DNA of 64,000 bases from Capitulum mitella (Eukaryota; Arthropoda; Thecostraca; Pollicipedomorpha; Pollicipedidae), in the NCBI GenBank assembly GCA_030062745.1, contig CP099840.1, positions 14,663,437 to 14,727,436 on the forward strand, in the 5' to 3' direction. This document shows positions 47,282 to 58,352 of this stretch, one piece after another; position 1 is the stretch's first letter, and every line of letters starts with the position of its first letter. Both the position numbers and the translations under genes were made by a program. The notes beneath the pieces were generated by a model, which made no database searches, was not told the DNA's origin, and saw nothing but the letters and a program-made list of their open reading frames with translations.

Positions 47282-47565
47282 TTCAGACACGCACGTAGCC
47301 AGGATTGTCCTGGGGGAGGGGGGCAAACGTCAAATTTTGTCCTATGCCGCTGGCATATGGCAAAATTCATAGCAAAAAGTAGGAATTTTATGCAAATGAC
47401 TTCATATTTAACCAACAGGAATACATGTAATGTTTGCTTTAGCATCACTTATGTGATCACTTTTCCGTATTCGTGCAAAATCGCTACACATCTAGTGCAG
47501 ACCGCTTGGCTCAGGGGGGACCATGGCCCCCATGTCCACCCTTGGGTATGTCCCTGCCCTCAGAA
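47282..47565 (+). mobile_element. Dispersed short element, family G, copy 1
   Basis: Starts 'cacgcacgtagccagga' and ends 'cccttgggtatgtccctgcc'. The interior shares 'ttttgtcctatgccgctggcata', 'gtgatcac', 'gtgcagaccgcttg' and 'ctcagggggg' with 59,938-60,225. Ends of the form GGCACGTAGCC / GGCTACGTCTCTGCC are typical of short DNA-transposon derivatives. No coding capacity is seen. Confidence 0.75.
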
Positions 47566-48040
47566 GATGTACAAAACAAGTGTTAACATATCGAGCAAAT
47601 TGGATACAAGGTTTCTTAAAAATGGATAAATCACAGTCGAACACGCGACGCATTTACATATGCCTTGGTGATTCGGGATGGTGATGGCAGCAAACAGATC
47701 CAAGACGGCAAAAATACAGGTGCAAAATCTATAATGTGATCCAAGTCTAAATTTATGCAGTACTATCCCCACTTTTTAAAGCAGTTTTTCTCATCCCCTT
47801 AAAGTAAGAGTGACACATAACTACCCGCTCTTTCAGCGACGGGGGACCTCCCCCGAAAACGGCAAATATCTTGCATTTCTCAGAAATGAAATATCATATA
47901 CATTAAGCATACTCAGAAAAACTTCATCAATGCTGCATGCGTCTTGGTCTTGCCTGTGTAAAAGAGAACTTTCTACCGGCGAACGTATACCATCATGCTG
48001 GAAAATCCTGAGTGCACCGCTGGAGAAGACCACCACTGAC

Positions 48041-48230
48041 CTGGACTGGCTGAAGCACGGTTCGGAGCAGAAAGCCTTAGATCCCATGGTGTACAGCTGG
48101 GCGCCAAGTTTGTTGCACCAGGAGCACACCACCGGAGTTCTCTTGCAGCCAGCTTCTGCCGACATAGACATGTAGTTCTTGTGGCAAGCACGGTCGTGCG
48201 AGTCGAGACTGCGCAACACCCAGGCAAGAA
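48041..48230 (-). CDS. Sobp: SOBP homologue, exon with first FCS zinc finger
   Basis: Encodes SLDSHDRACHKNYMSMSAEAG… then VVCSWCNKLGAQLYTMGSK and AFCSEPCFSQS. It aligns with human MCAWCQKVGIKRYSLSMGS…KSFCSEKCFAACR, the first FCS-type zinc finger with its C-x2-C and FCS-x2-C ligands present. The donor is AG|GTCAGT (phase 2), matching the acceptor of the next exon. Two acceptors are possible. TTGCGCAG (exon from 48,208) starts in phase 2. GGGCTCCAG (exon from 48,230, given here) starts in phase 1, which fits the donor of the only upstream exon found. If another exon exists between them, the shorter form may be correct. Residues before the finger are not conserved with human. Confidence 0.85.
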
Positions 48231-50822
48231 CTGGAGCCCAGCGGGGAACGAAGTCCTCATTCAGACAGGCAAACGAGAATTCGGCGAAAACCCGGAACAC
48301 CCGATGATCAGTTTCGTTGAGTACTTTGGCTGGTGAGGGAGTGGTGTGAGTGACGAATGATTCCCGTTGACGGCAAGTGATACAGCACGCGGCAGCCAGC
48401 CGAAATCTGATCCGCGGCGGGCGGCGTCTGAGTCCCGGGAAAATCCGGCTGACATGGTGCAAACGGCCAGTCCACGTCCGCGCCCTAATGCTTCACTCCC
48501 ACGACTCTCTCGCGGTGTCGCGAACGAGGCTGCTGGTGCCAGGCCGTCACCGGTTACCGGAAAAGGACCTGAGGTCGCCAGGTCAGGTCAGCCGGCGCCT
48601 GGAGGGCGTGTGGGCAGAGGTGGGCCGGCCGGGCCGGGTGTCACGTGGACAGGTGTGGCCCGGGGTGTCCGGTGGACACAGGTGGGCCGGCCGGCGCGCA
48701 TTCCCCGCCCATAATCAGCCCCATCGACCGGCGGTGATACGGCCCGGCTGTCGGCCGGCGGCTCCCGCCACTCGGCTCCAAATGAGGGTAACGCGAGCTG
48801 GCCAGACGCCGACCGACGCTACCTGGCCGGCTCCGGTGGCCGCGCCCACCCGGCTCCAAATGGGCGCGCGAAAGACGATAGCGGCCCGCGCTCGTCGGCG
48901 CTGCAGTCGGATCGTCCCGCCGCCGCTGTAGCTCTCCAGCCCCGCGCCGCAAGGCCTCGGATGTGGCAAAGGCTCGACTGAAGGCTCCGCTGGAGACGGG
49001 CCGCCGCGCAGAGAGGGACTCGTGGCCACGTCACTGCGCCACCACAGCTCGTAGCGACGCTGACACTGATCACGACACGCTCGGAGACATTCCAGTAACA
49101 ATGAGAGTGTTCTGGTGATACCACGGCTGGTGCAAAGCTCTGCGATACCTAACAATTCAATGTTTTCCGCAAATTTGACATTAAGTTCATAGAGTGCATT
49201 GCACTTCGTCACTTCAGATTAAATGTTCATTTCTGAAAAGGGACCGGTAATAATGGCGCAATAAATAAAAGTACATATCGTAGTCGCTCCACGTTTTTAT
49301 TTCATTCCCTTTTCGGCCCTTTTGGCCCGCACCCAAGATAAGGTGACCAGCTTTGTTCCATTCCCATCCTCCACGGCACATGTAACTCAGAAACCCGAAA
49401 AACCCAGAACAAAGCGTTGTTAATAAAACAGTAAATATAACGATGAACATAATGGCATTACCTACTCAAGGCAATGAATTGTTATTTTTCATTAGAATTT
49501 AATAAATTGCGTAAGAAGAGGAAGCAGAGATTGAAAACAATTTTAACTGCCCGTTTTAATGAACACCTGTCATTGATAGTTGGAGATTTTTGCGTCGTAA
49601 TACTGTTCAATGATTTTTAACCTTGGCATGCCGAGGAGAAACGCCCTGGGTCACATGGAGCACCAGTATCCAGAGGTCGTAGAGTCATGGGTACTTTAAA
49701 GGCACTTAATAATCATGGCATGGGATTCGTCTAGTCTTAGACATTTTTGTATTTTCAGTACTGATGATGTGAGCCGACTGCCAGATTTGCTGCAGTGCGT
49801 GTAAGGCAGAGCAATATGCATATTCATTACGTATGTATAATGGAACAACAACGTTTCTGAAGCATAACGCACCATGTAGCTCCAACGTTACCAATTACAG
49901 CTACTACGCTACCAACCGCCATGCAGCTTGTCTTTCTTTTTTGAATGGAGGAAGTGATAACAAATTTTCAGCGAACTGGTGGAAAAGCCAACATCATATT
50001 TATTGTTAGGATTAACTTAATTATTTGCCGTGCGAACATATAATGTGGCGGTCACACGAAGCACAGCAAGCTGTAGGGCCTGCCGGTATGTGTATGCAAT
50101 GGTAAATACGTGGCACCGCCGCCCCTGTTACGACCGCAACAGCCCGTCCAGCCTGCAGCAGTAATCCTGGATTACTGCCGTTTCGGACGCTGCTGACATC
50201 GCGCCAGGTAAACGGTCCCATGTCTCTGTCCGACGGTCAGCAACGCACCGCGACACATAGCAACGTCAGGGGGGGGCTTAGGGGCGCACCGACTGCAGGG
50301 TCATTCGGCACATAGCAACGTCGCTGATCCCCAAACACATACATACATCAGCGCCATGCATCGGCTTACGATAGACCACAGAGACTGTTAACTCGGTTAT
50401 CTCACGCGGGCTTACGAGAACTGACTATCAGTACTTACCGTCAGACAGGGCCTCTTAACACTGACTATGAGACAAAGCTTTCATTACTCTCAGCCAGACA
50501 GAGCCCTCGTGACAAACCAATGGACAGCACCTTCTTTAGTGACCGCCAAAGCCCTCATGACGGACTGACATCAATGACCGTAAGACGCGGTCCTCATCAT
50601 TGATCATTGGACAGAATCCGCATCACTGACCGCCAGACTCAGCTCTCATCACTGATCCTCAATCTTTCCCGTCAGACAGACCCCTCATCAGTGACGGTTT
50701 ATCGATCCTCGTCACTGACCGTCAGACACAGTTCTCAACACTGGCCATTAGACGGAACGCTCGTCACTGCACCGTCAACAGAGCCCTGACCACTGAGCGT
50801 CAGATTTCGTGGGTTCGCGCAC
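48231..50822 (-). other. Intron (or introns) of the SOBP-like gene with a CpG-rich core
   Basis: Between the first-finger exon and the N-terminal exon. 48,430-49,130 is very GC- and CpG-rich and has long frames on both strands without a domain. It could hide an extra exon of the acidic and proline-rich linker seen in vertebrate SOBP, or an internal promoter. The rest (49,130-50,380) has no recognised feature. Confidence 0.55.
50385..50803. repeat. Degenerate minisatellite next to the exon donor, ~30-bp unit
   Basis: A theme of CGTCAGACAGAGCCCTCATC plus 'actgac' recurs a dozen or so times with drift. It ends about 20 bp from the splice donor of the N-terminal SOBP exon. Confidence 0.8.
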
Positions 50823-51027
50823 CGTTGGCCAGCACAGCGGAGACGGGAGAGACAGGCCTCGGCGACACGGAGCCGTCGGTGACGGGCGACGAGGGCCGGC
50901 TGAGCCGGCCGACGGTGGCCGTCGGCGGCGACGCCGGCCGCCGCTCACACTGGCCAGCCGGCGGCGAGTCGCGCCGATCGTAGCCGTACCAGCTCAGCAT
51001 CTCCTTCATCGCTGTCTCGGCAAACTC
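50823..51027 (-). CDS. Sobp: SOBP homologue, N-terminal conserved exon
   Basis: After the acceptor TCTGCCGCAG the exon reads EFAETAMKEMLSWYGYDRRD. This matches human SOBP [21 protein letters not shown], the conserved N-terminal block, including the same exon start. The rest is Ser/Pro/Arg-rich and poorly conserved (SRPSSPVTDGSVSPRPVSP). The donor is probably ACG|GTGCGC (50,822/50,823; phase 1). It is not a perfect consensus, and the frame would run only a few more codons before a stop. The upstream exon with the start Met (human INEEMK just before) was not found in the window. Confidence 0.85.
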
Positions 51028-51212
51028 CTGCGGCAGAGAGGCGGTCAGATGGCAGAAGCCTCGGAACAGCCTCTGACACCTCCCGTGGCAGAGCAGCAAA
51101 GAGCTAGCAGTTCACTCGGAGGGACCACCGACACCGCGAAGGGTTCCCTTCCTCGGTGAGGAGAGCCCGTCGTGCCGGAAGTGGGAATCTTCGTCGGATT
51201 TGGTGGCATCGT

Positions 51213-51254
<42 letters not shown>

Positions 51255-51570
51255 CTGACGGATCAGATCCTTTACACGCGCACTGGAAAGGGGGTCTTTT
51301 TGTCTTTTTGTTTTTTTGGAGCTGGTTGCTGTTACTTTGTGACATTTATGGAAATTAAATAGCTCGTCGACTGACGCAAAAAACGAAAATCGGCCGAAAA
51401 TTTCTGAAGTTTCAAGTCTTTGAAGTCAAGCAAACATAACGAAAATAACGGTTGTCGCTGACAAATTGACAAATTGGAACTATGCGACAGCACCAGCGTT
51501 CTACCTAAGATTACCGCTTGGACAACATTAGGCGACGCCATTCAGGCATAAGTGATGGATGTACTAACAC
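51028..51570. other. Upstream intron sequence of the SOBP-like gene; no further exon seen
   Basis: No coding block resembling the SOBP start was found. It includes a (GA)n microsatellite, listed separately. Confidence 0.5.
51214..51251. repeat. (GA)n microsatellite, 38 bp
   Basis: A perfect alternating GA tract. Confidence 0.95.
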
Positions 51571-52005
51571 CAAAGCCAGGGTCAATAAGGGTCACGGTCA
51601 TTAAAGGTCAAGGTCAACCAGCTTGTGACCTGATCCAGGTTTGCTTTGCAACAGGTCGGTTTGTATGAAATATGCATTCAGAGACCCTAATAAAACACGT
51701 GCGCACACTGATACGCTTACATATACCATGGTCACTGAAGGTCAAGGCCATCAAAAATCAGGGTCAAATATCTTGTGACCTGGTCCAGATTTGCTTTGCA
51801 ATGTGCCGATTTGTATGAAATATGCATTCAAAGACCGTAATAAAAACACGTGTGTCCACATTGATACGCTTATATATAGCAGAGTCAAAGCGGTCAAGAT
51901 CATCAAAGGTCAAGGGTAACTATTTTGTGAACTGGTCCAGATTTGCTTTGCAATATGCCAATTTGTATGAAATATGCATTCAAAGATCCTACTAAAAACA
52001 CGTTT
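51571..52005 (+). repeat. Tandem array, ~148-bp unit, three copies, with AGGTCA half-sites
   Basis: 'ccagatttgctttgcaa' and 'ttgtatgaaatatgcattca' recur near 51,635, 51,783 and 51,930 (period ~148 bp). Each unit opens with clusters of GGTCA such as AAAGGTCAAGGTCAAC and TTGTGACCTG, that is, extended nuclear-receptor half-sites of the TCAAGGTCA class. Confidence 0.9.
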
Positions 52006-53064
52006 GGCACACACATACTCATATGCATATACATATACACATATGCATACATACATAAATACAAAGGCCGGAATTGATCAAATGTATCGATGTGGGCTAC
52101 CTTCACTGAAAATACACCAGAAGATGCGTGTAGCGCCCTCATTTACACTCAAGCTGTCCCGTGTTGCTCGTAATCTGATCTGCAAAAGATAAAAATATGA
52201 CGGCATAGGTCAATGACCTGACATGACCTCGGCCCGAAATCCTCGGTCAAGACGCCAGATAAGTGGAAGTTGCCGTATTACACGTTTTAATGCTCATACA
52301 AACACCCTTTCCCCGTTCCGTTCGAAAAGTTGTACGGAATGGCTTGTACAGGCAGAGTGTCCAAAGTTGACCTTTTTGACCCCATCTGACCTTGAAGATA
52401 TTGATCCAGGGTCATGAAAATTGCACACGATGTAAATCGTTATGGCCCTACCCTGTCCACAAGACTTCATGTCTTTCCGTTTCTTTCCCTTTCCGTTTTC
52501 GGGATCAGGGGGGATGCTTTTGGACTCCCCCTTCCAATGCGCATTAGCGCGAAACCCCCTTCCAATGCGCGGTTTAACGCCTCCAGTTGTCTAGAGCAGG
52601 ACTAGGAGAAGAAAAAAGAGGTGTGGGGTGGTTTGTAGGCATATTTCAGAAAGGCCGTTTAATGGGTTAATTTTTTAAAGCTTGGAACTTCTTATGATGG
52701 CCGGGTCCTGCAAAGAGGCATACTTTGGCCAAGCCTAAACGTGGTTCTAAAAACGTAGTAGAATTTCTCAGCGCTCGTCAGTATTCGATACTTCGCTACC
52801 TTCTTACAGGGAACAGGTGCTAACTGACTCCCAGCAATTTACAAGCCCTACGTGATAGGTGAATGAAAGGAAACGAGCGTACGGCTTGATCTTTTGGCGA
52901 AGGTGCATAGTGACCTTACAGGCGATCCTTAGATCATTCCCGTGCATTCTGGTTTCCTTTGACTCCAATGGGACGTGACCTATAAGGCGCTTTTGAGAGA
53001 CCAGAACGACTTCTGACAATGTAAAAAATCTAAAAGTAGTATTTCTAAGAAAACTGGCAATTTC
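52006..53064. other. No gene; possible eroded TTAA-type end
   Basis: TGACCT/AGGTCA motifs cluster at 52,205-52,235 and 52,365-52,400. GGGGGGATGCTTTTGGACTC followed by a C-run (52,509-52,532) resembles the subterminal hairpin of the TTAA elements. Nothing else is recognised. Confidence 0.4.
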
Positions 53065-55275
53065 GGATCCTGAGGTGAACTCCCTTAAAAAAACATTTTT
53101 TGCAAGACAATCAGCAAAGATGTTTTCTTATAGCATAAACCTTTCCATGAGGCGTTTTGAAGTCTGTATTCAAAAATCTAAAAAATGACCATCTCCAAGG
53201 TCATCAAAATGTTCACTTTTTTGAAAAATGTTGAAAAATAGAATGCATTTCCCTGCCGATCGTGATGAAAACCACTTGGAGAGACGACTTCAAAACCAGA
53301 ATGCTGCAGCTGACGAATGCTTTCCAACGGTACCAACGTTCTGTGTACTGGGTCAACCGTTGACATTTCAGGTCAAGTTAAAGGCGGGATTCTCAGTAGT
53401 TTTTGGTAATTTCTAAAATGCTTTTGCTCCAGTAGCCAGGAATGGTTTTATATCAATCCACAAGGTACTAAAATAGAATCAGTCAACTCTATTGCAAAGT
53501 CAAAAAGAATCAGTCTCAGTCAACACATCGATTGACAATTCATACGGTGCATATCGATGCTAAGGTCATGAGCCAGGTCAGTCAGTGTTACTCCTATATT
53601 TGGAGGTCCGCAAGCGAAACCACAGACTTCTAAATTTTGGATAACATACAGCGAAAATGAGCGCTGACTTCGAATTCAATGCCACAAATTACCCTTAGAG
53701 GATTCCCGAAACGCCTGATGCACCGGTCACGTGTTCGGTCAGGTTACCACTTATGCATATGTCCCTATTTTTGTAAACCTCCAAGTGAGTCCCGAATTTC
53801 AAATCTGGAGTGGCGGAATGTAGATCGAATTCAGTGCACAAAATTTCCTCGCGAGTAACCCTGCCGCTCGGAAAAGGTCACTCGAGGTCATCTGAGGCCG
53901 CTCGAGAGTGGCCCAGAAAAGATGAGCTTCACATCAACATGCATGCCTTTGCAAGCATTTTGGACTGTCGTGTATGAGAGTGTATGAGTCGTGCATGAGA
54001 TTGATCGCTCTTTCTGCGGGGTCAATGTTCTGCGGGGTTCTGATGTTCAGTAAGGTGACCCCCAGGGAAAAATGTTTCTGTTCAAAAACATTGCGCAAAT
54101 GTTTTTTCCCATTTCCTGAAAATTTTTAAAAAACACCGTGAAAACCGTTTCCATAAATCTAAAAGGTGGCCATTTGCAAGGTGTTCAGTCAACATCAAAT
54201 GTGGAACGACCACGCATACAGAGACACCAAACCCATGCAAGACTGTGTAGACGACTCTCGTGATCACGCTGGGGTGGAGTACCTCATGCAAACAACAAGT
54301 ACCACCGCAGGACCAATCTACAGCCGTCGGAAGCAGCAGTCGTGAAATAAAAAGCGCGGAAAACGACTGCGGGTCTCACTATATCTCATACGTACATTTC
54401 GTATGCATTAATACGTTTAATAAATGAATTTCTGTCAACTTCTCTGAAGTTGTATGGTCAGGAGACATGAAGTGATGAGCCTGAAATGCCTGCAAAGGTA
54501 TGCATGTTGAGGTGAATTTGACCTTTACTAGGTCATTTTTCTCGGGTAGCCTCAGATAACATTGAGTTACATTTTTCGAGTGGCAGCATCGCAGGGGACA
54601 TTTCGGCTGCTGAATTCGATTTCAGCGCCAATTTCTACCTCGGCACGCCCTAGATTTTGGGATTAGAGGCCTCCTTGGGGTTTACAAAAAAGGGACAGAT
54701 ATGCTGACCTGATCTCACCCGTGACCGGTGCATCACGCATTTCGAGTGTCAAATTCCTCCAGAGACAATGTATGACGCTCATTTTTACCTCATATCACCC
54801 CAAGTTTATAATTTTGGGGTTCCGCTTGGGGACCTCCAAAAAAATGAGCAACACTTTGACGTGACCTGACCCATGATCTTAGTTTCTATTACCATCGTAT
54901 GGGGTGTTAATCGATTTTCGATTGACTGAAGATTCTATTTAAGTAACTTGTGGATTGATATGAAAACATGTCTTGTTACTGGAACAAAAACATATCGGAA
55001 ATTACCACAGACTACGAGGGGTTTTCAGGCAGTTTTCGTATAATATCGGTTCACACTGAGCTTCACCCCCCACCCCCTTAAGAAAACCGCAGCTGCGCTC
55101 CTGCAGGGGATTAATTGCGATTTTGTCGTTTTATTTTCAAAAGGTGCAAATTTTGATGGCTTTGGGCGATGGGCATTTTCTGGATTTTTGAAAAAGGCTT
55201 TCAAGATGTTAATAAGAGCAACGCCTTTTCTGAATGTTTCTGGTGAAAAAAGTGTCTTTTTGGGGTCACCCTAAT
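53065..55275. mobile_element. Long inverted repeat element, ~2.2 kb, arms ~0.8-0.9 kb
   Basis: Left arm 53,065-53,990 and right arm 54,470-55,275 are diverged inverted copies. Matched pairs include 'ttttatatcaatccacaag' with 'cttgtggattgatatgaaaa', 'ggaggtccgcaagcg' with 'cgcttggggacctcc', 'gatgcaccggtcacg' with 'cgtgaccggtgcatc', and 'catgcatgcctttgcaag' with its inverse near 54,490. The loop (54,053-54,200) contains a third, partial copy of the outer end. No coding capacity is seen. It is a foldback or long-TIR element. Confidence 0.75.
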
Positions 55276-55479
55276 AATACCGAACCCTTGTCCGACCGGC
55301 AGTCGGCGCTATGCACGCCCGACTTTGGAGGGGGGCGTTTGACCCCTCTAATTGGCGAACGGTTGGCTGTACAACAAAAATAAGCACACCGTTGGAAGTG
55401 GAGCTCGAAACTGGTTTCATTTTTATTTTTGTACGCCATTTACGCGCAATACATGTTTTCCCATAGCCGACTACATTAA

Positions 55480-56977
55480 TCCGGCACCGCCTGGCGTTTT
55501 TATACCCGCAGCCACCCGAGGATGTCAAAAAGGGCACCCCGCTATTTCAGGATCTAATCGTCGGATCTGAAGCGGTCTACCACCAATCGATGGCACTGAG
55601 TCTTACGATTCAGAAAATACTATGTAAGTCTTGGTCATGTGACTGATGACGTCACAAGTCACGCGAAACGCATAACAAGACGTCGGCAAAGTGATATCGG
55701 TACAGCAGTTTTCTGCTTGGCGCGATGGCTTGACTATTGGCGACCTCGTCTGTGCCAATATTCCTCTTCTTCGGCACTTTTCTTTTCACCGTTTCTCCTT
55801 CCCAATTCTTCGTTTATTCGTCAAATACACAGAGCTTCCACTCTCACCACCTATATTTTTGACATCAAACACTGACCACTCACAGCACTAACGCTTCAAT
55901 ACGTCACGAGCGTCTCGAGGTCCACCACATGTTGAGCCGACAGAGATCTTGATGGATAGGTAGATCGATAAATACTGAGCGAAAACTGGCCCTGCTTATA
56001 TACTGCCTACGGAACGGAAATGATGAAAGGGGACTGTGCAATTACGAATCATATACAGCCGATCAGGAGGCGCTTTGCAATCCGAATATTTTGGAAAGAC
56101 TAGGCTTTAGCCAATGAACGAGCGTGATACCGCACGTAATTCAAAGAACTGGCTGATGTAAGACTGATGCAAGAGCTCCAGAAGTTTCCGCGGGTGTGAG
56201 CTATTTTAAGATTAGAAAAAAGAAGCATCGTTTAACATTACGGATATGATTTACCTAGCGGCACTGCGGCACGATTGATGTACTTGAGACGTTAATGCGT
56301 TCTCAGACGTCTTTGTCTCATTCCCTTCGGTGCGGACTCTGGGAACTAGAGTTGAAGGCGTCTGGTAGCCTTAAACAGTCTTCACAAATCAAAGGCTTTT
56401 GAAGGTAAGCCTCTAAGATTTAGAAAGATTTACCAAACAATGAAATTTGAGGGTTTTCTGATACGGCAACTTCAAAGCCCCGACGTGAACTTTGTTACCA
56501 TCGGTTTGTACATCATATCACGGCAATGCTAGTCTTAGAACCTTCAATTGGGCATCAAACGAAAGGCCGCGATCTCCTACATTAAAAGCATGCCAAAATG
56601 TAGCAAAATGCCAGGCCAAGGTCACCCTAGGTCAGGTGAAATATTGGTTTCACTTCACATGCCAAAGATCGGTACTAACTCGCAGCCGTTTTAATCCATG
56701 TGACAAAAAGGACAGAAATGAAATGAAAAATATTGTCAAGAAAAAGAAGCATGTTCGCGCCACCGCCCAAAGAGGCGAAAACATGCATGCAGGGGTTCAG
56801 TTATGATGCCATATCTCTATGACCTGACCGGGCATGGGAGTGGTTTTGATGTCAAAATATGTAGAATTGATTGATGAACAGACGCTGAAAGTTTGGTTGC
56901 GCTGGCTTTACTGGTTCAAAAGTTATTTACGAAAAACCGAGGGGGTGCCCTATTTGACATCCCTCGGCGGTGCCGGG
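55480..56977. mobile_element. TTAA-type element family C, complete copy, inserted in family A copy 3
   Basis: Flanked by TTAA at 55,476-55,479 and 56,978-56,981. Ends TCCGGCACCGCCTGG and CGGCGGTGCCGGG are inverted repeats, and the similarity continues inward ('gaggatgtcaaaaagggcacc' against the inverse of 'gggtgccctatttgacatccctc'). The interior has TGACCT motifs and a frame at 56,492-56,806 without a domain. It is piggyBac-like by ends and target; no transposase is recognised. Confidence 0.85.
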
Positions 56978-57123
56978 TTAAATCGATCAACGGCCTGGAT
57001 ATCAAGGGCTGTGATTACCAAAGGCAAGATAAATGCACCAGAGAAGAGGTAAAGGTTCGCAGAGGCTGAAACACGTCAAATGTCTCTGATTTGTGCAATA
57101 TACACGAGGAAACGCTGAGTTAA

Positions 57124-58352
57124 CCCTATTCCCGGAGGGCTAGACGGTATGGCCGATTCCCGGCAGGGGGGGGCGGAGTCGGCCCCCCCCCCTGAGATCC
57201 CGAGAACTACTCGTCCGATTTTATCGCCACAAACGGCAATCGATTTGCCGTGACGTGAACTACATTTTTATAAAAAGAAATTTTCAAAATTTTGAAAATT
57301 TGTGGATACAGGGGGGCAAAAATGTCAAAATGGGGGTACTTTTGGACTTCTTATAACTCCATTGTTTATGGACCGATTTCGATGAAACTGGCATGAATCG
57401 AGAGATTATGGATAGGGCTTTTACCATGGGTCTCCAAATCTGAAATTTTGAGAAAATTCATGGGCGTTCACAGACAGGGTTTCAAAAATAGGAGGATTAG
57501 TTTTCTAACAACTGGATGAACAAAAAAGGCAAACACCCTTTTTTGGCTTCTGCTAGTCATGTTATACTAAAGAAGTACAAATCGCATTACAATGTTTGTA
57601 TAATGTTAGCATAGGCGGTGCCAGGGACATGAAAAAGGGGGACTGTCATGGTCACATGTTTCTCAGATCAACTTGTGACCTTTGACCTTAAATGACCTCC
57701 AATGACCTTGGGGTCACTTGGAATGATCTCCTGTGCGTTTAATATTATCTTTAAACGTTTTCAATCATTTGAATTCACTCTATTTCAAAAATTTCGTTTT
57801 ATGGCTATTGCGATATAGGGTACGCGCACGGACATTTTAGGTCATAGCTCCGTGACCCGACCTGATATCAAGCTAAAACTTGGTACACAAGTAGAAGGCA
57901 CCCTTCTACGTCATATATATTCCGGGTTTGGCATTTGAAAAAAACAGCCCCGAAATTATAGCGAAAAAAAATTTTTTGACTTTTGACCTTGACCTGACCT
58001 TGTAAAATGACCTCAGGAGAACAAAACTATATCTGCACATTGCCCAACTATTTAGCTATACATCAATATAAAGTTTTAAGTTCTATCTTAAAAACTCTGT
58101 TTTTGGCAGACATTTTCCTTTTACCCTTAACATGGCCAAAAATGGCATGAGGTGCCTCCCAAAAACGTTGCCTGGCTCCGCCCCTGAGCAAAATAGAATT
58201 TTGAAATTTTGTCACAGCACGAAGAAAGAATAGCTCGGAAAAGTCACCAAGTTTCGTGAAGCTGCGCTAAAAAGCCTATAATTGGCAAGCAAAAAACCCG
58301 AGAATAGGGTTAAAGGAACCTGCCACCTGCCTGACACCTGCCGGGAATAGGG
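57124..58352 (+). mobile_element. TTAA-type element family B, copy 2, inserted in family A copy 3
   Basis: Flanked by TTAA at 57,120-57,123 and 58,353-58,356. Termini are CCCTATTCCCGG and CCGGGAATAGGG. It is nearly collinear with copy 1 (14,998-16,203), including the G/C-run hairpin at 57,165-57,190 and 'gcggtgccagggacatg'. Near the 3' end a 42-bp extra piece after GAATAGGGTTAA (58,302-58,313) duplicates the terminus, so the end may have been extended by a second event. Confidence 0.9.

Larger units (their letters stand above)
42315..48040 (-). other. Intron of the SOBP-like gene, rich in mobile elements
   Basis: Bounded by the donor GTCAGT after the first-finger exon and the acceptor TTTTACAG before exon 3. 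It contains a minisatellite, a tRNA-derived SINE, a truncated hAT copy with a nested family A element, and short dispersed elements of families F and G, each listed separately. Sequence at 43,170-43,980 and 46,000-46,540 has no recognised feature. Confidence 0.75.
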
